The position numbers and the translations under genes were made by a program. A stretch of DNA of 64,000 bases from Mesorhizobium sp. M7A.F.Ca.US.008.03.1.1 (GTDB taxonomy: Bacteria; Pseudomonadota; Alphaproteobacteria; Rhizobiales; Rhizobiaceae): assembly GCF_003997495.1 (NCBI RefSeq), contig NZ_RZRU01000001.1:434001-498000 (forward strand), read 5' to 3'. This document shows positions 42,798 through 51,724 of this stretch, one piece after another. Position 1 is the stretch's first letter. Each line of letters opens with the position of its first letter. Below the pieces are notes generated by a model that saw only the letters and a list, made by a program, of their open reading frames with translations, searched no databases and was not told where the DNA came from.

Positions 42798-43769
42798 TCA
42801 GATGGTTGTCGAGACGTGCCGTTCGCGGCCATAGAGCGAAACCAGCAGCACGATGACGAAGCCGAGCGCGGCCTGCACCGCTGCGGGCTGAAAGCCGAGG
42901 CCGATCAGCAGCGTGTTGATCTCGGTCAGCACCAGCACGCCGGCGATCGTGCCGAGATAGCTTCCCCGGCCACCGACAAGTGCTGCGCCTCCTACGACGA
43001 CCGCCGCGATGGTCTGGAACAGATAGGGTTGGCCGACATCGCCATAGGCCGAACCGGTGAAGCCGAGCAGCAGCACCCCTGCCACGGCGGCGAAGAAAGC
43101 GCTTGCCGCATAGGTGATCACCCACATGCGAACCGGATCAATCAGCGCCAGCGGCGCCGCGCCCGGATTGCTGCCCAGCGCATAGAGCCGGCGGCCATAG
43201 GGTGTCCGCTCCAGCACCAGCACGACGAGCGCGGCCAGCACCACCAGGCTCGGCACCAGCCACGGCACCGGCAGCGGTCCGGCCGACCCGCCGATCGAGA
43301 CGAAGCTGGATACCGCTTGCGGTGCGGAGCCTGACGGGAAGCCGGCTGTCCACAGCAACACCAGCCCTTGCACGACCATGCCGACGCCGAGCGTGACGAT
43401 GAGCGGCTGGATGTCGAGGCTGCGCGAGATCAGCCCGTTCAGCCCGCCGATGAAGAGCGCCAGCATGCCGACAAGGCCGCAGACCAGGACAAAATTCCAG
43501 CCATCGCCATAGAGCTGCGCCGCCACGACATTGGCAAAGCCGATGACGAAGGGGATCGAAAGGTCGATGCCGCCCATGATGACGACCAGCGTCTGGCCGA
43601 TCGACGCGACGGCGAGCAGCGAGGCGAGCACCAGCATGGCGCGTATGGCAAACGGCGCGGAGTAGCCAGGAATGAGGACCGTGCCAGCGAGATGCAGAAG
43701 GGCGGCGACGCAGAAGGCGCCGACGACGCGGGCGTTGGTGGTTGCGAAGAGATTTCGGCGCAAAACCAT
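42798..43769 (-). CDS. Sugar ABC transporter permease (ribose type), fifth importer
   Basis: 323-residue RbsC-like permease with about nine hydrophobic segments. Motifs: GQTLVVIMGGIDLSIPFVIG and AAVVVGGAALVGGRGSYLG. The ATG at 43769 sits 1-2 bases from the stop of the upstream permease gene. Together with the 316-residue permease it forms the membrane pair. Last gene of the long minus-strand unit beginning at 50382. Confidence 0.87.
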   Translation of the reverse strand: MVLRRNLFATTNARVVGAFCVAALLHLAGTVLIPGYSAPFAIRAMLVLASLLAVASIGQTLVVIMGGIDLSIPFVIGFANVVAAQLYGDGWNFVLVCGLVGMLALFIGGLNGLISRSLDIQPLIVTLGVGMVVQGLVLLWTAGFPSGSAPQAVSSFVSIGGSAGPLPVPWLVPSLVVLAALVVLVLERTPYGRRLYALGSNPGAAPLALIDPVRMWVITYAASAFFAAVAGVLLLGFTGSAYGDVGQPYLFQTIAAVVVGGAALVGGRGSYLGTIAGVLVLTEINTLLIGLGFQPAAVQAALGFVIVLLVSLYGRERHVSTTI

Positions 43770-43770
43770 G

Positions 43771-44721
43771 TCAGCGTCTCCCCATGGCAAGACGTTCCTG
43801 CAACGCTGTCAGCATCACGGCCAGCACCAGGATCGCGCCGTAGGCGATCTGCAGCACGAAGGTCGAGACGTTGAACGTCGTCAGCACGCTTTGCAGCAGG
43901 AAAATGTCGATGGCGCCGATGGCGGCACCCGCCACGCCACCACGGCCGCCGACTAGGCTGACGCCGCCGAGCGCTACGGCGGCGATGGCGATCAGCGTGT
44001 AGGTCGGCCCGATGTTGGGGTCGGCGGAACCGATCAGCGCGGTCAGCATCAGCCCGGCGCATCCGCCGAGGACGCCAGTCATGACATAGGCGATGAAGCG
44101 CACGCGCGTGACGTCGACGCCGGCGGTGTAGGCGGCGCGGTCGTCGCTGCCGACCGCCATCAACTGGTCGTAGTAAGGGGTGCGCCGCACCAGCCACCAG
44201 GCGATGCACATCAATGCCAGCGGCAGCATCGACAGCGGGCCGGACAGTGCCTTGAGCCAGGCCGGCGCCGGGCCGATCGGCGCCGGCAGGATTGTCAGCG
44301 TCACGCCGGTGAGGATCAGATAGGTGCCGAGCGTGGCGACGATCGGCTGGATGCGCACGATTGTCGCCAGAAAGCCGTTCGCGGCACCCACCAGCGCGCC
44401 GACGAGCAGCGCCGCCGGAACGAGCACCAAGGGCGATGAGATGCCGGCGCCGAGGAACAGCAACTGGATCGCGAAAGCATTGACGAAGCCCATCAGCGGC
44501 CCGACCGAAATGTCGATGCCGCCACGGCCGGCGAGGATGACAGGCGTGGACGCAATGGCCGCACCGACCAAGGGCGCCGCCAGTCCGACCAGCGCGCCCC
44601 AGGAACCCGGCTGGAACCGTCCGGGGCTGAGGATAAGATTGACCGCAAGCAGGACGACCAGCAGCACGACGGCGAAGCCGAAATTTCGCCCAAGGGATAG
44701 GAGACGCGCAACAGGGCTCAT
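43771..44721 (-). CDS. Sugar ABC transporter permease (ribose type), fifth importer, second chain
   Basis: 316-residue RbsC-like permease. Motifs: [20 protein letters not shown] near residue 65 and [19 protein letters not shown] near 250. Its ATG overlaps the stop of the second ATPase half (ATGA, 44718-44721). It pairs with the permease at 42798. No fusion is present here, unlike the two importers at 19380 and 26806. Confidence 0.87.
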   Translation of the reverse strand: MSPVARLLSLGRNFGFAVVLLVVLLAVNLILSPGRFQPGSWGALVGLAAPLVGAAIASTPVILAGRGGIDISVGPLMGFVNAFAIQLLFLGAGISSPLVLVPAALLVGALVGAANGFLATIVRIQPIVATLGTYLILTGVTLTILPAPIGPAPAWLKALSGPLSMLPLALMCIAWWLVRRTPYYDQLMAVGSDDRAAYTAGVDVTRVRFIAYVMTGVLGGCAGLMLTALIGSADPNIGPTYTLIAIAAVALGGVSLVGGRGGVAGAAIGAIDIFLLQSVLTTFNVSTFVLQIAYGAILVLAVMLTALQERLAMGRR

Positions 44722-45476
44722 GCCGCACGTCCGAACATGGCTGATATCACGCCGTCGGTGGTGAGCGTGTCGCCGGCGATCTCGGCCGCGATTTCATTCT
44801 CACGGAACACCAGCACGCGCTGGCACAGGAGAAGAATCTCCTCGATCTCGCTGGACAGGATGACGAGCCCCATGCCGTCGGCCGCCAACCCGCGAAACAC
44901 GTCGTAGAGCACATGCCGCGTCGCCACGTCGACGCCACGCGTCGGATCGTTGAGGAGCAGGATCGCGGGCTCCAGCGCCAAGGCCCGCGCCAGCAGCACC
45001 TTCTGCTGGTTGCCCCCCGACAAAGTGGTGATCGGCGCATCGGGCCGGGGGGCGGCGATCGACAGTTTTTCGCGGTAGATGTCGTAGCGCGCCTTGCGCG
45101 CCGCCGGGCTGATCAGGCCGAGCCGTGTGTCGCGCGACAGAGTCGAAACGGCGAAATTGTCGAGCACCGACTGCGTCGGGAAAATGCCGTTGGCGCGTCG
45201 GTCGCGCGGCAAATAGGCGATGCCGCTGGCGACAGCCTTGCGAAACCCGGTGATCTTGCGGGACACACCCGATGCACCGAGTTCGATCGAGCCGCCATGC
45301 GGCGGTTCCAGGCCAGCAAGCATCTTGAGGAACAGCTCCTGGCCATGACCATCGAGGCCGGCAAGCCCGACGATCTCACCCGGAGCGATTGCTTGGGTGA
45401 TCGGGCTGGCGCCGGGCGCGATGACGAGCTCGCGAACGGCAAGACCACCAAAATCGAGCGCGGTGCGATCAGCCAT
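44718..45476 (-). CDS. ABC ATPase C-terminal half (second NBD) as a separate gene, fifth importer
   Basis: 252 residues, equal to the second half of an RbsA-like ATPase. It has the degenerate Walker [10 protein letters not shown], signature [14 protein letters not shown] and Walker [15 protein letters not shown], with Asn-Asp-Pro in place of Asp-Glu-Pro. The ATG at 45476 ([11 protein letters not shown]) overlaps the stop of the first-half gene in ATGGCTGA; an ATG at 45482 is also in frame. Both halves are intact, so this is a gene split with translational coupling, not a decayed gene. Confidence 0.85.
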   Translation of the reverse strand: MADRTALDFGGLAVRELVIAPGASPITQAIAPGEIVGLAGLDGHGQELFLKMLAGLEPPHGGSIELGASGVSRKITGFRKAVASGIAYLPRDRRANGIFPTQSVLDNFAVSTLSRDTRLGLISPAARKARYDIYREKLSIAAPRPDAPITTLSGGNQQKVLLARALALEPAILLLNDPTRGVDVATRHVLYDVFRGLAADGMGLVILSSEIEEILLLCQRVLVFRENEIAAEIAGDTLTTDGVISAMFGRAA

Positions 45477-46206
45477 GCGCAAGCTCCGCGGCGGTACGTG
45501 GCGCCATCGCCTTGAGAAGTTCCGCCGGCGTTGAAGCGCCGCGCTCTTCGGTGCGCACCACGCTGCCGCCTCGCAGGATCGAGATGCGATCCGAAAGCGA
45601 CATCACCTCGTCCATGCGGTGGGTGATGAACAGGATCAGGCAGCCTTCACCGGCAAGCGCATGCATCAACGAAAAAACGGATTCGCGATCGGCGAAGTCG
45701 AGCGCGGCGGTGACCTCGTCGAGGATCAGGATCTTTGGGTTGCGCACGATCGCGCGGGCAAGGACGACCAATTGCTGCGCGGCTAGCGGCAGCAGCCCGG
45801 CTGGCTTGTCGAGGGGGACGTCGGTGACCGCAAAGCGCTTCAGCGCAGCTTCCGCCTTGTCACGGCGCTCATGGCGGGGAACGGCACGCCGGACCAGTCC
45901 GTCGAGGCCGAGCAGGATGTTGTCGGTGACGCTGCGGTCCGGTGCGATCAGCACCTCCTGGAACACCGTGGCGAAGCCTTGCGCCTGGAAGGCAGATGGA
46001 TTGGCGCCAGAGAATGGTTTGCCGTGCAGCAGGATCGCACCGCTGTCCGGCTGGACGATGCCGGACAACAGCTTGACCATCGTGCTCTTGCCCGAACCGT
46101 TCTCGCCCAGGATGGTGTGGATGGTTCCCGCCCGAAACGCGATCGATGCGTCCGCGAGCGCGATCGTCTCGCCATAGCGTTTGGATATGGTTTTGATTTC
46201 AAGCAT
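45469..46206 (-). CDS. ABC ATPase N-terminal half (first NBD) as a separate gene, fifth importer
   Basis: 245 residues, equal to the first half of an RbsA-like ATPase. Walker [10 protein letters not shown], Walker [13 protein letters not shown] and switch histidine FITHRMDEV are all present. The signature region reads [14 protein letters not shown], where most relatives have L-S-x-G-Q/x-Q. The chain ends soon after the D-loop and switch ([14 protein letters not shown]). It must pair with the second-half protein encoded 8 bp overlapping downstream. Confidence 0.86.
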   Translation of the reverse strand: MLEIKTISKRYGETIALADASIAFRAGTIHTILGENGSGKSTMVKLLSGIVQPDSGAILLHGKPFSGANPSAFQAQGFATVFQEVLIAPDRSVTDNILLGLDGLVRRAVPRHERRDKAEAALKRFAVTDVPLDKPAGLLPLAAQQLVVLARAIVRNPKILILDEVTAALDFADRESVFSLMHALAGEGCLILFITHRMDEVMSLSDRISILRGGSVVRTEERGASTPAELLKAMAPRTAAELAHG

Positions 46207-46225
46207 GTCGCATTTCGATGCTGGC

Positions 46226-46253
46226 AGGCCGGCTCCCCGAAAGGAGCCAGCCT
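46226..46253 (-). other. Intercistronic stem-loop after the fifth binding-protein gene
   Basis: AGGC-C-GGCTCC pairs with GGAGCC-A-GCCT around CCGAAA: ten pairs with one C/A mismatch. It lies 35 bases after the binding-protein stop and 19 bases before the first-half ATPase ATG. Confidence 0.55.
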
Positions 46254-46273
46254 GTTGAGAGATTGGCAGACCT

Positions 46274-46305
46274 CACTTTGCGCAGGCGTCACTTTGCACA
46301 GGCGT
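46274..46305. repeat. 16-bp tandem duplication across the binding-protein stop codon
   Basis: TCACTTTGCGCAGGCG is followed directly by TCACTTTGCACAGGCG, differing at one base. On the coding strand the repeat duplicates the last codons and the TGA of the binding-protein gene, so the second copy of the stop is silent downstream. Confidence 0.7.
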
Positions 46306-47476
46306 CGGGCACTTTCGAATAATCCCAGCCCTTGGTCGGCGCCGGGTTCGAGAAATAGGCGTCGAGCCATTCCTCCGGCATCGGATCTTTCGGTGGGATC
46401 GGGAAGATCGACACGGCATCCGTCGTCATGCAGTCCCTGTACCAGGCACCGAGATCGGCGGTGTGGACAGGCGGGATCGGGATCAGCAACGTGTTCAGCT
46501 TCGGCTTCTGTCCGTCGAGCATGCGCTCGCCGACGCGGAACAACGTTTCGGCGGTCCAGTGCGGCAGAACCGCATGGCCTTCGAAGCGGTACTTGTCGGG
46601 GTTGGCCTTCCAGTAGCCCAGTGCATCGCCGGTGATCGAGCCGGTGATCAATGGCGCCGGTCGGCCGGCTTCCGCGAAGGCCTCGGCAACGACGCGACTT
46701 TCGCTGCCTGTCGTCCACACCGCATCGATCGGCGCCGGGTTGGTGGCGATCGCCTGAAGCACCACGGTCTTGGTGACGTTGGCTGTCCAGTTGCCGTTGA
46801 CGTTGCGTGAAACCTTCAGCTTCGGATTTTCGGCCAGCGCCTTGTCCGCGCCCTGGCGCTCCTGCACCACGATCGGGTGTCCGGCGATGCCTTCGACCAG
46901 AAGGATGCTGGCGCCGTCCGGCTGCGCCTTGCCGATCGCCGTCATCATGTCGTAGCCCCAGCGCGCATAGTTGGAATCGACATTGATGGCGTTCGGGCTG
47001 GTCACCGAGCCGGCCGCGGTGATAAACGGAATGCCGGCTTTGGCGGCAGCGTCGATCGCATCATCGAGTGCCGTCGCCGAGCCCGGGATCGAGGTGATGA
47101 TCGAGCACTTCTTGTCGATGAAGGCGCGGATCTGGTTGATCTGCTGGCTGGCGTCGTTGTTGGAATCAGACACTTCGAAGCTGGACACCGTTCCGTCGGC
47201 GATCAGCCCGTCAACAAGACGCTTCAACTCCTTGGTCACCGTGACCCGCCACGGATTGCCCTGGTAGGATTCCGAGTGGCACCATTTCCACGGCTTCGGC
47301 GGCGCGGTGAAATTGTCCCAGGCCGAAGGCAGCACCTTCTGCGGCGCGCCGTCATACTGTGCCTTGAGTTCGGTCGGCAGTCCGCCGATGACGCCTTGCA
47401 CATCCTGGGCAAAGGCGGTCGTCGCAAGCGAGGCAAGCGCCGTTGCGGCCAGTAGGCCGCGGATCATTCCTGTCAT
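46289..47476 (-). CDS. Sugar ABC transporter periplasmic binding protein, fifth importer
   Basis: 395-residue PBP type 1-like protein. The signal peptide (about 23 residues) ends TTAFA before QDVQGVIGGLPTELK. It is longer than RbsB (about 300) and contains CHSESYQGNPWRVTV, SDSNNDASQQINQIRAFID and VWTTGSESRVVAEA, as in the group with an extended N-terminus. The ATG at 47476 has GGAGG-like GGAGAACG upstream. It is 25 bp downstream of the gene for a leaderless binding-protein-like protein. Ligand unknown. Confidence 0.84.
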   Translation of the reverse strand: MTGMIRGLLAATALASLATTAFAQDVQGVIGGLPTELKAQYDGAPQKVLPSAWDNFTAPPKPWKWCHSESYQGNPWRVTVTKELKRLVDGLIADGTVSSFEVSDSNNDASQQINQIRAFIDKKCSIITSIPGSATALDDAIDAAAKAGIPFITAAGSVTSPNAINVDSNYARWGYDMMTAIGKAQPDGASILLVEGIAGHPIVVQERQGADKALAENPKLKVSRNVNGNWTANVTKTVVLQAIATNPAPIDAVWTTGSESRVVAEAFAEAGRPAPLITGSITGDALGYWKANPDKYRFEGHAVLPHWTAETLFRVGERMLDGQKPKLNTLLIPIPPVHTADLGAWYRDCMTTDAVSIFPIPPKDPMPEEWLDAYFSNPAPTKGWDYSKVPDACAK

Positions 47477-47501
47477 CTCGTTCTCCTCCGTTCGGTTTGG
47501 T

Positions 47502-48671
47502 TCAGGCTCCTCCACCGGCAGCGCCGGACACCTGCGCCGGGGAACTCTCCCGAAACAGGCGATTGAGATCGGCAACGACCTGTCGGGCTTGATGCCGGGA
47601 GGTCATGCCGGAAAGGATGCGTTCGGACGCGGCCTGCTGGAACGCCATGTAGCCGTCATGGCGCGGCCGCACCCATGCGCCCTCCAGCGTCGCGCGCGTA
47701 TCCCGATAGAAGTTGCCGGTTGCCGCATTGACGGTCTGGTCCTCCCAGGCCGCTGCATGGCCGGGCTGGCCGCCGGCGGCGGCATAGGGGCCGCGCTGGA
47801 CATCGCCGCTCGCGACCCAATAGGCAAAATCGATCGCGGCATCCCTGGCCTTGGAGAATGCCGATACGGCTATGCCGGTGCCGCCAAGCGCCGAACCGAT
47901 CGGGCCGCCGGAACCGATGACCGGAACATCGGCAAAGGCCAGCCGGTTCGCCCGAAAGCCAGCCGTCGCATAGGAAACGTAACCGTAGATCAGTGGCGCG
48001 CAGACGAGCCTGGAACCGGCCTCCGCCATACGTTCGGAGACGGCAATCGGATCCATCTCGAAACACGCGGGATCGACCAGCGCTGCAATCTCGCGCATTG
48101 TCTCGAAGACCTGGCTACCGATCTCCACATCGATCAGATCGTGGGACGGATCGGTCATGCAGGCATGCCCGAGATTGCCGGCAAGCGTGTAGAACACCAT
48201 CAACACGTGAGGCGGTCGCAGCGGCAGCAGCACGCGGCCTTGCCGGGCGAGATCGAGCACCTCGCTCCAGCGCGCCGGCGGCGCCTCGAGCGCATCCGGA
48301 CGCCATGCCTGGGCCTGGGTTGCCGCATCGATCGGGAAAGCCCATTGCCGTCCTTGCCAGTTGTAGCTCGGATAGGATTGGCCGACGCTGCCCGAGGCAA
48401 GGGCTGTGCGCTCCGCCTCGCGGCCGGTGACATCCAGCGGCTCGAGGCAACGCTCAGCCGTGATCTGGCCGACATGCGGATGGTCGATGACGATGAGGTC
48501 ATAGGCGCGCGCCAGTTCTTCGACCGGAAAGGATTCGAAGTCCTGCAGCGATCGCTTGTCCCATTCGATGGCAATACCGGTCTTCTGCTGCCACAGAGCC
48601 GAGCAGGCGACCATCGGATCGTAGCCACGCGGATGGCTCCAGGTCATACCTTTGAGCTTGGGCGAACTCAC
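47502..48671 (-). CDS. Solute-binding-protein-like protein without a signal peptide
   Basis: 389-residue protein related to type 1 extracellular solute-binding proteins (MalE/PotD-like fold). Evidence: LKGMTWSHPRGYDPMVACSA at the N-terminus, DLIVIDHPHVG, and GGTGIAVSAFSKARDAAIDFAYWV near residue 285. It starts with a GTG at 48671 that overlaps the CoA-transferase stop as GTGA. No hydrophobic leader precedes the mature-like sequence, so it should stay in the cytoplasm unless exported in another way. It is sandwiched between a CoA-transferase gene and a conventional binding-protein gene. It may be a cytosolic sensor, a chaperone for substrate, or a lost-signal paralogue. Confidence 0.75.
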   Translation of the reverse strand: MSSPKLKGMTWSHPRGYDPMVACSALWQQKTGIAIEWDKRSLQDFESFPVEELARAYDLIVIDHPHVGQITAERCLEPLDVTGREAERTALASGSVGQSYPSYNWQGRQWAFPIDAATQAQAWRPDALEAPPARWSEVLDLARQGRVLLPLRPPHVLMVFYTLAGNLGHACMTDPSHDLIDVEIGSQVFETMREIAALVDPACFEMDPIAVSERMAEAGSRLVCAPLIYGYVSYATAGFRANRLAFADVPVIGSGGPIGSALGGTGIAVSAFSKARDAAIDFAYWVASGDVQRGPYAAAGGQPGHAAAWEDQTVNAATGNFYRDTRATLEGAWVRPRHDGYMAFQQAASERILSGMTSRHQARQVVADLNRLFRESSPAQVSGAAGGGA

Positions 48672-49834
48672 AGGCCGAACTCCGCGCGGATGGCGGCACT
48701 GTGCTCGCCGATGCGGGGCGCCGCCCGATCGACCTTGGCCCTTATGCCATCGACCCGGAGCGGCGAACTGGTGGTGAGGATCGACACATCGTCCTCGCGC
48801 GTCACAGTCTGCAGCATGTCGAGGGACTGGAACCCTTCGCTCGCCAGCATCTCCGGCCAGGTCAGCACTTTGGCGCACCAGATGTCGGCCGGCTCGAGGA
48901 TATCAAGCCACTCGTCGATCGTCTTGGTGGCGATCCGCTGTGCGATGATCGCCTTGATGTCGTCGCGCGCGGTGAACCACGACGCGGGCTTGTCGCGATA
49001 GGGTGCGAGTTCGCTGAGCGACAGGAGATCGGCCAGCTTGGGGATCGGCGTCATGGCGATGGCGAGGTATCCGTCCTTGGCCGGGTAAACACCGTAAGGC
49101 GCCGACAGATAGGCATGCGCGCTGCGGAAGCTGGAGCGCCTGGGCAGCCGGCGGCCGTCATTGAGATGCGTCGTCAGCACCTCGAATTGGAAATCGACCA
49201 GCGCTTCCAGCAGGCTGGTTTCGATATGGCTTCCCTGGCCGGTGATGCCGCGCCGCACCAGCGCCGCCAGTATGCCTTGCGCGCAGGCAGCACCGGCGAG
49301 CATGTCGCCGATGGCGAGGCCGAACGGCACCGGTCCCTGGTCCTCGTCGCCGTTCAGCCACATCACGCCGGAACGCGCCTGCGCCAGGAGATCCTGGCCG
49401 GGTCTCTTGACCCATGGTCCGTCTTCGCCATAGCCGCTGATCGAGGCATAGACCAGCCGCGGATTGATCTTGCGGACCGCCTCATAGTCCAGGCCGAGCC
49501 GCTCGATGACGCCCGGCCGGAAATTCTGGATCAGCACATCCGCCTTGGCCAGAAGGCCGCGCAACGCCTCGAGATCGGCCTCGTTCTTGAGGTCGATGGC
49601 AAGACTTTCCTTGGCCCGATTGATGGCGTGGAAGATGGTGGAATCGCCGCCGATCTCGGTGTCGCTGAGGTAGAGCCGGCGCGACAGGTCGCCGCCATCC
49701 GGACGCTCGATCTTGATGACGCGGGCGCCGAGATCGAGCAGTCTGAGTGAGCAATAAGGTCCTGACAGGAACTGGCTCATGTCGACGACGACGAGACCGG
49801 CGAGCGGCAATTCGGCTGCTGCCGGCATCTTCAC
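48668..49834 (-). CDS. CaiB/BaiF-type (class III) CoA-transferase
   Basis: 388-residue class III CoA-transferase. The N-terminus [33 protein letters not shown] is typical. The catalytic aspartate lies around [18 protein letters not shown], after the family's SGYGEDGPW (residues ~130-140). These enzymes move CoA between carboxylic acids. The GTG at 49834 overlaps the MaoC gene stop as GTGA. The pairing with a MaoC hydratase suggests activation and hydration or dehydration of an organic acid, here in an operon with a sugar-type importer. Confidence 0.88.
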   Translation of the reverse strand: MKMPAAAELPLAGLVVVDMSQFLSGPYCSLRLLDLGARVIKIERPDGGDLSRRLYLSDTEIGGDSTIFHAINRAKESLAIDLKNEADLEALRGLLAKADVLIQNFRPGVIERLGLDYEAVRKINPRLVYASISGYGEDGPWVKRPGQDLLAQARSGVMWLNGDEDQGPVPFGLAIGDMLAGAACAQGILAALVRRGITGQGSHIETSLLEALVDFQFEVLTTHLNDGRRLPRRSSFRSAHAYLSAPYGVYPAKDGYLAIAMTPIPKLADLLSLSELAPYRDKPASWFTARDDIKAIIAQRIATKTIDEWLDILEPADIWCAKVLTWPEMLASEGFQSLDMLQTVTREDDVSILTTSSPLRVDGIRAKVDRAAPRIGEHSAAIRAEFGL

Positions 49835-50382
49835 TTCTCCGTCTTACCGACAAAGTCGGCCGGGTTGCGGTACTTCACCGTCTGCAGGTGTTCGCAGTAG
49901 AGAACGAGTTCGCCTTCGCCCTTGAACACCTCATAGCTGGCGCGGATCAGCCCCATCTCCTTGTAGCGGGGTGTCTTGTCGAGGTTGGAGCGGATCGAAT
50001 AGATCGTGTCCCCAATGAAGACGGGCTTTATAAAGCGGAGCCTGTCGTAGCCATAGGAAAAGGCGTTGATGCAGTTGGTGGCGACCAGTCCCAGGCCAGC
50101 CGAAAAGACGAAGGCGCCGGCGATCAGTCGTTTGCCGAAAATGCCTTCGCTCTCGGCAAACATCTGGTCCTGCACATAGGGGTGGATGTCGAGCACCAGC
50201 GTGTTGAACAAATGGCTGTCGCCTTCAGCCATGGTGCGTCGCAACGAGCGGATCTTCTGGCCGACCGGCCAGTCCTCATAGAACCAGTTTTCGGCGTTCC
50301 ACACCGGCAGCGCGGCATGGTCCCTAGGCATGTTGTTGGGATGCGTCGAGGCGACGCCGACGGTGGGCGCGAAATCGTTCAT
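49831..50382 (-). CDS. MaoC-like hot-dog hydratase (second copy)
   Basis: 183-residue MaoC-type protein. Candidate catalytic residues lie in [18 protein letters not shown], and a 20-residue block beginning [10 protein letters not shown] is identical to that in the MaoC protein at 33610. Enzymes such as mesaconyl-CoA hydratase share this fold. I prefer the ATG at 50382 over a GTG at 50391. First gene of a minus-strand unit that runs through CoA-transferase, binding-protein-like protein and the fifth importer. Its promoter region is shared with the divergent lactonase. Confidence 0.83.
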   Translation of the reverse strand: MNDFAPTVGVASTHPNNMPRDHAALPVWNAENWFYEDWPVGQKIRSLRRTMAEGDSHLFNTLVLDIHPYVQDQMFAESEGIFGKRLIAGAFVFSAGLGLVATNCINAFSYGYDRLRFIKPVFIGDTIYSIRSNLDKTPRYKEMGLIRASYEVFKGEGELVLYCEHLQTVKYRNPADFVGKTEK

Positions 50383-50479
50383 GGCCGGCACCGCCAGGCG
50401 TGGATGAGGTACGTCACAGCTGTCGGAGAACGCATCAAGGCGTCGAAATGCAAGGCGTTTCCTCCCATCAATCTTCTTT

Positions 50480-50498
50480 TGTGAATAGTATTTTCACA
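50480..50498. promoter_or_regulatory. Palindromic operator candidate between MaoC and lactonase genes
   Basis: TGTGAA-N7-TTCACA is a perfect 6+6 inverted repeat lying ~100 bp from the MaoC start and ~85 bp from the lactonase start. AT-rich sequence around it (TAGTATT in the centre) suits a promoter. No regulator gene is adjacent to it, so the protein that binds is unknown. Confidence 0.45.
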
Positions 50499-50581
50499 TA
50501 TGGGATTGCCTTGCAAGCGTGAACAGGCGAATTTTGGCTGCTCCCGCGCGCCGAAGCGCAGGCGGGCAGGGGAGGAAAATC

Positions 50582-51679
50582 ATGCGCAAGGATTGTCTGG
50601 TCTTTGTCGGCAGCCTGAACCGCGAGGCGCCGTATTTTCAGGGCGCTCGGGGCGTCGGCCTCAGCGTCTACAGCTTTGACGAGACGACGCTGGGAACACG
50701 AAAACTGGCCGAGACCAACGACGTCGACAATCCGACCTTCCTCTCGGTGACACCGGACGGCTCGCACGTCTATGCCAATTCGGAAGTGTTCACCTGGCGC
50801 GAGGGAACTGTCTCCGCCTACAGCTTCGACCGAGCTTCGGGTACGCTCATTTATCTGAACAAGCAGCCGTCGCTCGGCAGCATCACCGCCCACAACACCA
50901 TCACCCGCGATGGGACGAAACTGCTGGTCGCCAATTACGGCATGGGCGAGGGCGGTCCGGATCGTGCCGTGGCTGTCTATGGTTTCGAGAAGGACGGCGC
51001 GCTGTCGGCGCCGCTGGCCAGCATCTCGCATAAAGGCAGCGGCCCGAATGCCGCGCGGCAGGAACGTTCGCACGCCCATAGCGTCACCGAAACCATTGCC
51101 GGCGGCACAGCCATCGTCGCCGACCTCGGCATCGACCGGCTGGTGTCTTACCGGATCGAGCGCGACGGCAATCTGGCCAAGCTAGCCGAATCCGGTTTGC
51201 CATCCGGCGCCGGTCCACGCCACCTCGCACTGCATCCGAACGGACGCTTCGTCTTCGTCATGAACGAACTGGATTCGACCATCGTGTCGATGGCGCTGGA
51301 CGAAGCCTCGGGCAAACTCACGCTCATCGACGCCAAGCCGGCGGTGCCATCCGAGGCGCGTGACAGCAACCATTGCGCCGACGTCCAGATCTCACCGGAT
51401 GGCCGTTTTGTCTACGGCTCCAACCGTGGCCACGACAGCGTCGTCATCATGGCGGTCGACCAGCAGGCAGGGTCTCTAAGCCTCGTCGGCTACGTCCCTT
51501 GCGGCGGTGCCACGCCGCGCAACCTGGCCCTGACGCCGTCAGGCGGCCATCTGTTCTCAGCCAACCAGAATGCCGACCGCATTTCGATTTTTGCGCGCGA
51601 CGCCGACAGCGGCATGCTGACCGACACCGGATGCGCCATCGAGATCGGCACGCCGATGTGCGTCAAGCTCGTGCGCTGA
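50582..51679 (+). CDS. Seven-bladed beta-propeller lactonase (YbhE/6-phosphogluconolactonase family)
   Basis: 365-residue protein with repeated propeller blades. Motifs such as NPTFLSVTPDGSHVYA, GAGPRHLALHPNGRFVFV and GGATPRNLALTPSGGHLFSANQ are characteristic repeats. It resembles E. coli YbhE and carboxy-muconolactone cyclases. It probably hydrolyses a sugar lactone. The ATG at 50582 has GGGGAGGAAA before it; an upstream reading from 50519 lacks this. It is divergent from the MaoC/CoA-transferase operon and shares the operator candidate at 50480. Confidence 0.85.
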   Translation: MRKDCLVFVGSLNREAPYFQGARGVGLSVYSFDETTLGTRKLAETNDVDNPTFLSVTPDGSHVYANSEVFTWREGTVSAYSFDRASGTLIYLNKQPSLGSITAHNTITRDGTKLLVANYGMGEGGPDRAVAVYGFEKDGALSAPLASISHKGSGPNAARQERSHAHSVTETIAGGTAIVADLGIDRLVSYRIERDGNLAKLAESGLPSGAGPRHLALHPNGRFVFVMNELDSTIVSMALDEASGKLTLIDAKPAVPSEARDSNHCADVQISPDGRFVYGSNRGHDSVVIMAVDQQAGSLSLVGYVPCGGATPRNLALTPSGGHLFSANQNADRISIFARDADSGMLTDTGCAIEIGTPMCVKLVR

Positions 51680-51724
51680 ACCACCGCAACTCGCATCGAA
51701 GCCTCGGAGACGGCCAGCCGGGGC

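Noticed and set aside
44718..46206. A frameshift breaking one ATPase gene
   Set aside because: Both halves have proper ends, the second has its own ATG, and the overlap ATGGCTGA is a normal coupling arrangement; a sequencing error would need to create all of these.
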